The position numbers were made by a program, and so were the translations under genes. 36,564 nucleotides of DNA. Origin: Burkholderiales bacterium (GTDB lineage: Bacteria; Pseudomonadota; Gammaproteobacteria; Burkholderiales; Burkholderiaceae_C). Positions 15,010-22,286 of this stretch are shown here, in pieces. The DNA lies in assembly GCA_028869005.1 (NCBI GenBank), contig JAGWTJ010000007.1, positions 1-36,564 of the forward strand, written 5' to 3'. Positions within the stretch are counted from its first letter, which is position 1. The number at the start of each line of letters is the position of its first letter. The notes under the pieces are model-generated. The model searched no databases, was not told the DNA's origin, and saw nothing but the letters and a program-made list of their open reading frames with translations.

Positions 15010-16907
15010 CAGCTTCGATGCCATCCTCTCCCGCCTTGCCGCTCGCCGAAGTCCGGGTGCTGGACTTCTCCAACCTGCTGCCGGGGCCGCTGGCGAGCCT
15101 CGTCCTGGCCGAGGCGGGCGCCGACGTCATCAAGCTCGAGCGAGCGGGCAGCGGCGACGAGATGCGCGGCTACGCGCCGGCGTGGGGCGGCATGAGCGGC
15201 AACTTCGCGCTGCTCAATCGCGGCAAGACGAGCTTCGCCGTCGACCTGAAGAACCCGTCGCAGCGCGCGCAGGTGCTCGAGCTCGCGCGCTCGGCCGATG
15301 TCCTGATCGAGCAGTTCCGCCCGGGCGTGATGGCCCGGCTCGGGCTCGATTACGACACCTTGCGCGCCGCCAACCCGGGGTTGATTTACTGCTCGATCAC
15401 CGGCTACGGCCAGACCGGGCCGCGCGCGGCGAAGGCCGGCCACGACCTCAACTACATGGCCGAAAGCGGACTGCTCGGTCTGACGCGCGACGCCGACGGC
15501 GCACCGACGCTGCCGCCGGTGTTGGCCGCCGACATCGGCGGCGGCGCCTACCCGGCGCTCGTCAACATCCTGCTCGCGCTGCAGGCGCGCTCGGCGGGCG
15601 GGCGCGGCTGCCATCTCGACGTCGCGATGTGCGACAACCTCTTCACCTTCGCCTACTGGGGCCTGGCGGCGGGCCTCGCGGGCGGACGCTGGCCGCGGCC
15701 GGGGGCCGAACTGACCACCGGCGGCTCGCCGCGCTATGGCCTCTATCGCACGGCCGACGGATTGCATCTGGCCGCTGCGCCGATCGAGGAGCGGTTCTGG
15801 CAGACGTTCTGCGATCGCATCGGCCTGCCTGCGGCCGAGCGCGACGACCGCGGCGACCCGGCCGCGACGCGCCGCCGCGTCGCCGAGCGCGTGGCCGCAC
15901 GCACAGCCGACGAATGGCGCAGCTGCTTCGGCGACGCCGATGTCTGCGTCTCGATCGTCGAGCCGCTCGAGCAGGCCGTCGCCGACCCCGCGCTCGCGCA
16001 GCGCCGCCTGTTCGCACGCCGCGTGGCCGCGGGTGCGGCCAGCATGCCGGCGCTACCGGTGCCTATCGTCGACGCGCTGCGTGATCCGGCGGTGCTGCGC
16101 AGCGCCCCGCCGCTGGTCGAGGCCGGCGCTCGCAGCGCGGCGTGGCGCCAGCCGCGGCCCGCGGCGCAGCGCCCCTACGACCTGAGCGGCATGCGGATCC
16201 TGCTGAGCGGTGCCGCCGGCGGCATCGGCCGGGCGACCGCCCGGCTGTGCGCCGACCTCGGCGCCGAACTCGTGCTGACCGATCGTGCGCCGGTGAGCGA
16301 TCTGCTCGCTGCGCTGCCGGCGCACGGCCGCGGCCATCGCTTCATCGCCTGCGACGTCGCTTCGCGCAGCGAGATCGACCGGCTGTTCGATGCCGTCGAC
16401 GCCATCGGCGACATCGACGCGGCGATCCTCAACGCCGGCGTCTATCCGAGCGCGAACTGGAACGACGAGGCCTGGGACGAGGAGTTCGACCTCGCGATGC
16501 GCGTCAACGCGCGTGCCCCGGCGCATTTCGCGCGCCGGCTGTTGCCGAAGATGAAGGCGCGCGGCCGCGGGCGGCTGGTGCTGGTGGGCTCGATCGCCGC
16601 CTACACGGGCGGCAGCTACGAGCATTCACCGCTGCACTACGCCGCTTCCAAGGGTGCGCTGCACACCACCATCCGCTGGCTGGCGCGACGGGGCGCGCCG
16701 CAGGTGCTGGTCAACGGCGTGGCGCCCGGTTCGACGGCCACGCCGATGCTCGCCGGCGCCGACCCGGCGGCGCTGCAGGCGATGCCGCTGCCGCGCTTCG
16801 CACGGCCCGAGGAGATCGCCTGGCCGATCGCCTTCCTGTGCTCGCCGGGCGCGAGCTTCATCTGCGGCACCGTGCTGGACGTGAACGGCGGCGCCTGCAT
16901 GCGCTGA
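15006..16907 (+). CDS. Fusion of an AMACR/CaiB-type class III CoA-transferase domain and a short-chain dehydrogenase
   Basis: 633 residues in one uninterrupted frame. Residues about 12-385 form a CaiB/BaiF-fold domain: DFSNLLPGPLASLVLAEAGADVIKLE at the start, GHDLNY at 145-150 with the catalytic Asp D147, then GGSPRYGLYRTADG and IEERFWQTFC. The GHDxNY form resembles alpha-methylacyl-CoA racemases more than formyl-CoA transferases. Residues about 393-633 are a complete SDR: cofactor motif SGAAGGIG (401-408), NAG (476-478), catalytic S529, Y545 and K549, and the C-terminal VLDVNGGACMR. The start is GTG at 15006, overlapping the livF stop; ATG at 15018 is an alternative. In this setting the SDR could take the BadH role, oxidising 2-hydroxycyclohexanecarboxyl-CoA, while the first domain moves CoA or inverts the alpha carbon (inference). 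It is the last gene of the importer operon. Confidence 0.9.
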   Translation: MTASMPSSPALPLAEVRVLDFSNLLPGPLASLVLAEAGADVIKLERAGSGDEMRGYAPAWGGMSGNFALLNRGKTSFAVDLKNPSQRAQVLELARSADVLIEQFRPGVMARLGLDYDTLRAANPGLIYCSITGYGQTGPRAAKAGHDLNYMAESGLLGLTRDADGAPTLPPVLAADIGGGAYPALVNILLALQARSAGGRGCHLDVAMCDNLFTFAYWGLAAGLAGGRWPRPGAELTTGGSPRYGLYRTADGLHLAAAPIEERFWQTFCDRIGLPAAERDDRGDPAATRRRVAERVAARTADEWRSCFGDADVCVSIVEPLEQAVADPALAQRRLFARRVAAGAASMPALPVPIVDALRDPAVLRSAPPLVEAGARSAAWRQPRPAAQRPYDLSGMRILLSGAAGGIGRATARLCADLGAELVLTDRAPVSDLLAALPAHGRGHRFIACDVASRSEIDRLFDAVDAIGDIDAAILNAGVYPSANWNDEAWDEEFDLAMRVNARAPAHFARRLLPKMKARGRGRLVLVGSIAAYTGGSYEHSPLHYAASKGALHTTIRWLARRGAPQVLVNGVAPGSTATPMLAGADPAALQAMPLPRFARPEEIAWPIAFLCSPGASFICGTVLDVNGGACMR

Positions 16908-16935
16908 GCGCCGCCGCCGCTGACCGCTTCGGCGC
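16908..16935. terminator. Possible weak bidirectional terminator
   Basis: GCGCCG (16908-16913) pairs with CGGCGC (16930-16935) across a 16-nt loop. It fills the 29-bp gap between the convergent stops of the fusion gene and the aliA-like gene. No T-tract on either side, so this is tentative. Confidence 0.25.
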
Positions 16936-16936
16936 G

Positions 16937-18580
16937 TCAGGCTGTGCGCTCGCGGACCATCTCGCGCAGCTTGAACTTCTGCACCTTGCCCGAGGGCGTC
17001 GCCGGCAGCGCGTCGCGCAGCTCGAGGCGCTCGGGCAGGTACTGCGTGGCGATCTTGTGCGACGCGAGGAACGCGATCATCGAGTCGAAATCCAGGCTCT
17101 GGCCGGGCTTGGTGACGACAAAGGCGCAGGCGCGCTCGCCCAGGCGTGCATCCGGATAGCCGACGATGGCGACCTGCGCGACCGCAGGGTGCCGGTACAG
17201 CAGAGCCTCGACCTCGATGACCGGAATGTTCTCGCCGCCGCGAATGATCACGTCCTTGCTGCGGCCACTGATGCGGAGGTAGCCGCGCGCGTCGACCAGC
17301 GCCATGTCGCCGGTGTCGAACCAGCCGTCCGCGTCGGTGCCGTTGAGGTGCGGGCGCTTCAGATAGCCGCCGAAGTTCGAGCAGCCGCGCACCCACAGTC
17401 GGCCGACCGTGTCCGGCGCCAGCGTGCGGCCCTCGTCGTCGACGACGCGCACCTCCATGCCGGGCAGCGGGCAGCCGTCGGTGTGGATCGAGCGCTCGTC
17501 GTCGTCGTCGGGCAGCGTCGTCGTCACGGCGCCGTTTTCGGTCATGCCCCAGGCCGAGACGATCTTGGCGCCGAGCGCGGCGCGCGCCTGCTCGACCAGC
17601 GGGCCGGGAATCGGCGCGCCGGCACAGAGGAAGGTGCGCAGCGTCGGGATCGGCCGGCCCGACTGCGCGACCTCGCGCGCCAGGTCGGACAGGAAGGGCG
17701 TCGACGCCATGGTGAAGGTCACGCCCTCGGTGCGGCTCAGTTCTGCCGCGCGCGCCGGGTCCCAGATGTCGAGCAGCACGGCGCGCGAGCTCAACATGAC
17801 GGGCATCATCAAGCCATAGAGGAAACCGGTCTGGTGCGCCATCGGCGAGGCCATCAGCACCACGTCGTCGGCGCCCAGCCCGAGGCGCTCGGCATAGGGC
17901 ACGATGTTCGACATCGCCGTGTTCGCCGAGTGCATCACGCCCTTGGGCTCGCCGGTGGTGCCCGAGGTGTAGATGAGCTGCATCACGTCGTCGGCGCTCG
18001 GGCGGCTGCGTGTCAGGATGTGGTGCGCGTCAACCTCGCGCTCCCAGGCCGGTTCGGTCAGGCGCGCCTCGAAGCTGTCGGCTCCCTCGCCGCCGACGGC
18101 CAGCACGTGCCGCAAGTCGGGCAGGCTGCCCTGCAGTCCGCGCAGCATCTGCTCGAAGTCGAAGCCGCGAAAGCGCCTGGGCACGATCGCCAGCTTGCTG
18201 CGTCCGTGCGCCAGCATGAACGACAGCTCGCGCTCGCGGAAGATGTGCATCAGCGGATTCATCACCGCGCCGATGCGGGCACAGGCCAGATAGACGAGCG
18301 TGAACTCCCAGCCGTTGGGCAACTGGCACGAGACGACGTCGTTGCGCCCGACTCCGAGACGTGCCAGTCCGACGGCGATGCGATCGGCGAGCGCGCCCAT
18401 CTCGCGCCAGATCAAGCGCCGCGTCGTGCCGCGCTCGAGCGAGACCGCGGTGAGCGCGACCTTGTCGGGGCAGCGCAGCACTGCGGCGTCGAGCGCATCG
18501 TTGATGGTGCGATCGCGCCAATGGCCTTGCGTGCGCATCGCGTCGCGCCGCGGCGCGATCAGGACCGCGTCGAAATCCAT
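16937..18580 (-). CDS. aliA: Cyclohexanecarboxylate-CoA ligase-like AMP-forming ligase (AliA family)
   Basis: 547 residues. It activates a carboxylic acid to its CoA thioester via an acyl-adenylate. YTSGTTGEPKG at 204-214, GMTENGAV, GWFDTGD, SGRSKDVIIRGGENI, and the catalytic Lys K532 in PSGKVQKFKLRE are all present. The N-terminal GHWRDRTINDAL block and the NPLMHIFRERELSFML block match, from memory, the AliA-type ligases of Rhodopseudomonas alicyclic acid degradation. It lies 67 bp downstream of badI on the same strand and is probably co-transcribed, as in known badI/aliA clusters. A second ligase of the same family is encoded at 22287-23927. Exact substrate (cyclohexane-, cyclohexene- or related carboxylate) is not settled by sequence. 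A short run of GTC repeats encodes DDDDE. Confidence 0.8.
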   Translation of the reverse strand: MDFDAVLIAPRRDAMRTQGHWRDRTINDALDAAVLRCPDKVALTAVSLERGTTRRLIWREMGALADRIAVGLARLGVGRNDVVSCQLPNGWEFTLVYLACARIGAVMNPLMHIFRERELSFMLAHGRSKLAIVPRRFRGFDFEQMLRGLQGSLPDLRHVLAVGGEGADSFEARLTEPAWEREVDAHHILTRSRPSADDVMQLIYTSGTTGEPKGVMHSANTAMSNIVPYAERLGLGADDVVLMASPMAHQTGFLYGLMMPVMLSSRAVLLDIWDPARAAELSRTEGVTFTMASTPFLSDLAREVAQSGRPIPTLRTFLCAGAPIPGPLVEQARAALGAKIVSAWGMTENGAVTTTLPDDDDERSIHTDGCPLPGMEVRVVDDEGRTLAPDTVGRLWVRGCSNFGGYLKRPHLNGTDADGWFDTGDMALVDARGYLRISGRSKDVIIRGGENIPVIEVEALLYRHPAVAQVAIVGYPDARLGERACAFVVTKPGQSLDFDSMIAFLASHKIATQYLPERLELRDALPATPSGKVQKFKLREMVRERTA

Positions 18581-18647
18581 GTTGTCTCCTCGATGTGCCG
18601 CCCGGCTCGCGCGCGGCGCGTGCGGGGCCAGCGGCGCCGCGGGCGAT

Positions 18648-19430
18648 TCATTTGGCGAACTTACGGAACTGAGGCTTGCGCTTTTCCTGAAACGCCTTGA
18701 CGCCTTCGCGCGACTCCTCGCTGTCGTAGTACAGCTTGAGCGCGTACATGCCCATGCCGGCGATGCCGGCCTGGTGCGCGGTGTCCATGTTGAACGAGCG
18801 CTTGGCGATGGCGATCGCGGTCGGACTGCGCTCCATGATCTCGTCGCACCACTTGCGGACTTCGGCGTCGAGCTGATCGTGCGGCACCACCGTGTTCACC
18901 AGCCCCATCGCCAGCGCCTCGGCCGCCGTGTAGCGACGGCACAGGTACCAGATCTCGCGCGCCTTCTTCTCGCCGACCACGCGCGCCAGGAACGCCGTGC
19001 CGTAGCCGGGGTCGACCGAGCCGACCTTGGGGCCGACCTGGCCGAACACCGCCTTGTCGGAGGCGATCGTGAAGTCGCAGATCGTGCACAGCACGTTGCC
19101 GCCGCCGATGGCGTAGCCCTGCACGCGCGCGATCACCGGCTTGGGCACGTCGCGGATGGCCGCATGCAGCTCCTCCATCGGCAGGCCGATCGTGCCGCGG
19201 CCGTCGTACTGGCCTTCGTGCGCCGACTGGTCGCCGCCGGTGCAGAAGGCGCGCTCGCCGGCGCCGGCGAGCACGACGACGCCGATCTGGCGGTCGTAGC
19301 CGGCGCGGTTGATGGCCTCGATCAGCTCGTCGCAGGTGCGGCCGCGGAACGCGTTCATGCGCTCGGGCCGGTTGATCGTGATCCAGGCCGCGCCGTCGCG
19401 CACGTCGTAGAGGATGTCCTGGTAGTCCAT
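18648..19430 (-). CDS. badI: 2-Ketocyclohexanecarboxyl-CoA hydrolase (BadI)
   Basis: 260 residues from ATG at 19430, with AGGGGAG nine bases upstream. The crotonase-fold protein carries the whole BadI/MenB-type signature: NRPERMNAFRG, FCTGGDQSAHEG, GRGTIGLPMEELHAAIRDVPKPVIARVQGYAIGGGN, GQVGPKVGSVDPGYG with D140, and RSFNMDTAHQAGIAGMGMYALKLYYDSEESREG. From memory this tracks the Rhodopseudomonas palustris BadI nearly throughout, including total length. BadI hydrolytically opens the ring of 2-ketocyclohexane-1-carboxyl-CoA to pimeloyl-CoA, a reverse-Dieckmann reaction. MenB is the close relative but lacks this surrounding context. It leads a reverse-strand unit with the aliA-like gene and is divergent from the oxidoreductase operon; operator site 2 sits in its promoter. 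Confidence 0.9.
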   Translation of the reverse strand: MDYQDILYDVRDGAAWITINRPERMNAFRGRTCDELIEAINRAGYDRQIGVVVLAGAGERAFCTGGDQSAHEGQYDGRGTIGLPMEELHAAIRDVPKPVIARVQGYAIGGGNVLCTICDFTIASDKAVFGQVGPKVGSVDPGYGTAFLARVVGEKKAREIWYLCRRYTAAEALAMGLVNTVVPHDQLDAEVRKWCDEIMERSPTAIAIAKRSFNMDTAHQAGIAGMGMYALKLYYDSEESREGVKAFQEKRKPQFRKFAK

Positions 19431-19473
19431 CTGCGCTCCCCTGGCTGGCCGGCAGTGCCGACACATGGTCGAT

Positions 19474-19512
19474 TGACGATTCAGTATATGCAGCGCCTGC
19501 GCTGCGCGGCAA
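19474..19512 (-). promoter_or_regulatory. Promoter and operator site 2 (badI-aliA unit)
   Basis: On the reverse strand: -35 TTGCCG (19512-19507), 18-bp spacer, -10 TATACT (19488-19483), directly followed by TGAATCGTCA (19483-19474), an imperfect copy of the cluster's TGA-N4-TCA element. The start codon is 44 bp further on. Repression by the cluster's TetR protein is inferred from the shared element and its placement. Confidence 0.55.
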
Positions 19513-19562
19513 GCGTGTCGCGGCCGCGGCGTGACTGCGACGTGACCGCGGCGATGCGCCAT

Positions 19563-19605
19563 TTGACAGTCGCGAGCCGGGCCCTAGAATGAATGAACGT
19601 TCAGT
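19563..19605 (+). promoter_or_regulatory. Promoter and operator site 3 (oxidoreductase-thioesterase-dehydrogenase operon)
   Basis: -35 TTGACA (19563-19568), 16-bp spacer, -10 TAGAAT (19585-19590): a near-consensus sigma-70 promoter. Just downstream is the perfect palindrome TGAACGTTCA (19594-19603), extended on its left as AATGAATGAACG, a 12-mer also present on the reverse strand at the tetR operator. It would cover the transcription start. Confidence 0.7.
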
Positions 19606-19640
19606 AAGAACCCGCTGCCGCGGGAACGCCGGTCCCCCCG

Positions 19641-20666
19641 ATGAAAGCGGTCGTCGCGCACGCCTTCGGCGCCATCGAGCAGTTGCGCCTCGAGGACTGG
19701 CCCGATCCGCTGCCGGGACCGGGCGAGGTGGTCATCGACGTCGTCGCCGCCGGCGTGAACTATCCCGATCTGCTGGTCACCGGCGGGCGCTACCAGATCC
19801 TGCCGACGCCGCCGTTCATTCCCGGCAAGGAGGCCGCCGGCGTCGTCTCGGCGGTGGGCGCGGGCGTGCACACCTGCGCGATCGGCGACCGCGTGCTGGC
19901 GATGGTCGAAAGCGGCGCGTATTGCGAGCGGCTGCGCGCGCCGCAGGCGAACTGCTTCGTGCTGCCGCCGCGCATGGGCTGGCTCGAGGCCGCCGGCTTT
20001 GCGCTCGCCTTCCAGACCGCGCATTTCGCGCTGGTCGAGCGCGCGCAGCTGCAGCCCGGCGAAACGGTGTTGGTGACCGGCGCCGCGGGCGGCGTCGGGC
20101 TGGCCTGCGTGCAGCTGGCCAAGGCGCTGGGTGCGCGCGTGCTGGCCGGCGTCGGCACGCCCGACAAGGGCCGCGTCGCGCAGGCGGCGGGTGCCGATGC
20201 GATGGTCGACCTGGCGCGCGCCGATCTGCGCGATGCGCTGCGCGCCGACGTGCGTGCGCTGAGCGGCGGCCGCGGTGCCGACGTCATCCTCGACGTCGTC
20301 GGCGGTGACGTGTTCGATGCGGCGCTGCGCGCGCTCGCCTGGCGTGGCCGGCTGATCGTGCTCGGCTTCGCCGGCGGCCGCATACCGACGCTCTCCGCGA
20401 ACTACGTGCTGCTCAAGAACATCGCCGTCAGCGGCCTGCACTGGAGCGACTATCGCGACGCGCATCCGGACTGGATGCGCCGCGCGCAAGCCGAGCTGTT
20501 CGCGCTCTACGAGCAGGGCCGGCTGCACACCGAGCTGGCGGCGGCCTATCCGCTCGCCGGCGCCGCGCGCGCGATGGCCGAGCTGCGCGATCGCCGCGTC
20601 AAGGGCAAGGTGGTGCTGACCACCGAGCGCTGGCGCGCGCTCGACAGTGGGCACGTGGCGACATGA
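19641..20666 (+). CDS. Zinc-free MDR-family NADPH:quinone oxidoreductase
   Basis: 341 residues. The medium-chain dehydrogenase fold begins MKAVVAHAFGAIEQLRLEDWPDP. The VNYPDLLVTGGRYQ and PFIPGKEAAGVV blocks typify quinone-oxidoreductase-like members, and AAGGVG (148-153) binds NADP. No structural zinc cysteine cluster is seen. Such enzymes reduce quinones or the double bond of enones and enoyl-CoA analogues. In this operon it may recycle reduced cofactor or reduce an unsaturated intermediate (inference). The ATG lacks a strong ribosome site. Its stop overlaps the start of the thioesterase gene (ATGA). Confidence 0.88.
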   Translation: MKAVVAHAFGAIEQLRLEDWPDPLPGPGEVVIDVVAAGVNYPDLLVTGGRYQILPTPPFIPGKEAAGVVSAVGAGVHTCAIGDRVLAMVESGAYCERLRAPQANCFVLPPRMGWLEAAGFALAFQTAHFALVERAQLQPGETVLVTGAAGGVGLACVQLAKALGARVLAGVGTPDKGRVAQAAGADAMVDLARADLRDALRADVRALSGGRGADVILDVVGGDVFDAALRALAWRGRLIVLGFAGGRIPTLSANYVLLKNIAVSGLHWSDYRDAHPDWMRRAQAELFALYEQGRLHTELAAAYPLAGAARAMAELRDRRVKGKVVLTTERWRALDSGHVAT

Positions 20667-21130
20667 GCGCGTCTGCGTTCATGCCGCCCCCGGGCTTCGC
20701 GGTCTGCCGCATCGCCGACGGGCGCTTCGCCGAGGCGGTCGGTCCGCTGTACCTGCACGCCGCCGCGCCGGTGCGCTTCGGCCTGCTGGCCGAGGCCCGC
20801 CACGGCAATGTCCACGGCGCCGTGCACGGCGGCCTGCTGATGACGCTGGCCGACCAGGTGCTTGGCCTGACCGTGATGCTGAGCGTGGGCCTCGAGACGC
20901 CGGTCGTCACCGTCAGCCTGCACTGCGACTTCGTGTCCGCCGTGCGTCCGGGTGACTGGATCGAAGGCGAGGCCACGATCACGCGCGCGACGCGCTCGCT
21001 GGTCTTCGTGCACGGCAGCCTCAGCCATGGCGACGGCGTGGTGCTGTCCGCCGCCGGGGTCTGGAAGAAGGTGCGCGGCAGCGCGGGTGCAGGCGCAGCA
21101 GATGGGCGGGAGCGGGAGCGGCGAAGATGA
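20663..21130 (+). CDS. PaaI-like hotdog-fold acyl-CoA thioesterase
   Basis: 155 residues. The hotdog core shows the HGGLLMTLADQVLG motif (H55-G-G, D64) that places the catalytic acidic residue at the start of the long helix, and the later strands TVSLHCDFVSAVRPGDWIEGEATITR. It would hydrolyse CoA esters and so release CoA from dead-end intermediates. Its start overlaps the oxidoreductase stop and its stop overlaps the acyl-CoA dehydrogenase start, so all three genes are translationally coupled. The last 20 residues are Gly/Arg-rich and probably disordered. Confidence 0.85.
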   Translation: MSASAFMPPPGFAVCRIADGRFAEAVGPLYLHAAAPVRFGLLAEARHGNVHGAVHGGLLMTLADQVLGLTVMLSVGLETPVVTVSLHCDFVSAVRPGDWIEGEATITRATRSLVFVHGSLSHGDGVVLSAAGVWKKVRGSAGAGAADGRERERRR

Positions 21131-22278
21131 TCCTCAACGAATCGCAATCGATGATCCAGAGCACCGCGCGCGCCTTCGCGCGCGAGCAGCTCGCGCCGCA
21201 CGGCGCCGAGTGGGACCGCACGGCGGCCTTTCCGCGCGACGCGCTGCGGCGCATGGGCGAGCTCGGACTGCTCGGCATGACGGTGCCCGAGCGCTGGGGC
21301 GGCGTCGGCGCCGACAGCGTTTCGCTGGCGGTGGCGCTGGAGGAGATCGCCGCCGGCGACGCCGCCTGCGCCACCGTGATGAGCGGCCACAACTCGGTCG
21401 GCTGCATGCCGATCGCCACCTTCGGCAGCGACGAACAGAAGGAGCGCTTTCTGGCGCCGATGGCGCGCGGCGAGATGCTCTCGGCGTTCTGCCTGACCGA
21501 GCCGCAGGGCGGCTCCGACGCGGGCGCGCTGACGACGCGCGCGCGCCGCGACGGCGACCACTACGTGCTGTCGGGCACCAAGCAGTTCATCACCACCGGC
21601 AAGAACGCCGAGGTGGCGCTGGTGTTCGCCGTCACCGCGCCCGAGCAGGGCCGCCGCGGCATCAGCGCCTTCATCGTGCCGACGGCGACGCCCGGCTACG
21701 TCGTCGCTCGCGTCGAATCGAAGATGGGGCAGCGCGCGTCCGACACCTGCCAGATCCGCTTCGACGACCTGCGCATTCCCTCCGCGCTGCGGCTGGGCGA
21801 GGAGGGGGCGGGCTACCGCATCGCGCTGGCCAACCTCGAGGGCGGTCGCATCGGCATCGCGGCGCAGGCGGTGGGCATCGCGCGCGCCGCGCTCGCCGCC
21901 GCGCAGAGCTACGCGCGCGAGCGCGTGACCTTCGGCCGCCCGATCATCGAGCATCAGGCGGTGGGCTTTCGCATCGCCGCGATGGCGACGCGCGTCGAGG
22001 CCGCGCGCCAGCTCGTGCTGCACGCGGCGCAGTTGCGCGACGCACAGCGGCCCTGCCTGATGGAGGCCTGCATGGCCAAGCTGGTGGCCTCGGAGGCCGC
22101 CGAGTGGGTGTGCTCCGAGGGCATCCAGGTGCTCGGCGGCTACGGCTACTTGAACGACTTCCCGCTCGAACGGCTGTACCGCGACGCCCGCGTCACGCGC
22201 ATCTACGAAGGCACCAACGACATCCAGCACCTCGTGATCCTGCGCGAGCTCGAGCAGCGCGGCGCGCGCGGCGCCTGA
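21127..22278 (+). CDS. Acyl-CoA dehydrogenase (AliB-like)
   Basis: 383 residues, the standard size. FAD-dependent oxidation of a saturated acyl-CoA to the 2,3-enoyl-CoA, passing electrons to ETF. The FAD/substrate blocks FCLTEPQGGSDAG and FITTGKNAEVALVFAV are present, and the catalytic Glu is at 361 in RIYEGTNDIQ, the position used by short- and medium-chain enzymes. The context (badI, two AliA-like ligases) suggests the role of AliB, cyclohexanecarboxyl-CoA to cyclohex-1-enecarboxyl-CoA, but sequence alone does not exclude a linear or branched substrate. Third gene of an operon, with an ATGA overlap. It converges on the second ligase gene with only 8 bp between stops. Confidence 0.88.
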   Translation: MILNESQSMIQSTARAFAREQLAPHGAEWDRTAAFPRDALRRMGELGLLGMTVPERWGGVGADSVSLAVALEEIAAGDAACATVMSGHNSVGCMPIATFGSDEQKERFLAPMARGEMLSAFCLTEPQGGSDAGALTTRARRDGDHYVLSGTKQFITTGKNAEVALVFAVTAPEQGRRGISAFIVPTATPGYVVARVESKMGQRASDTCQIRFDDLRIPSALRLGEEGAGYRIALANLEGGRIGIAAQAVGIARAALAAAQSYARERVTFGRPIIEHQAVGFRIAAMATRVEAARQLVLHAAQLRDAQRPCLMEACMAKLVASEAAEWVCSEGIQVLGGYGYLNDFPLERLYRDARVTRIYEGTNDIQHLVILRELEQRGARGA

Positions 22279-22286
22279 GCGCGGGC

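Noticed and set aside
17495-17515. GTC/TCG microsatellite in the aliA-like gene as a phase-variable tract
   Set aside because: The repeat unit is a codon (Asp run DDDD), so length changes would not switch the reading frame.
18648-19430. MenB (naphthoate synthase) instead of BadI
   Set aside because: Length, the GRGTIGLPMEELHAAIRDVPKPV and MDTAHQAGIAGMGMYALKLYYD blocks, and the AliA/AliB-like neighbours fit BadI; no menaquinone genes are nearby.
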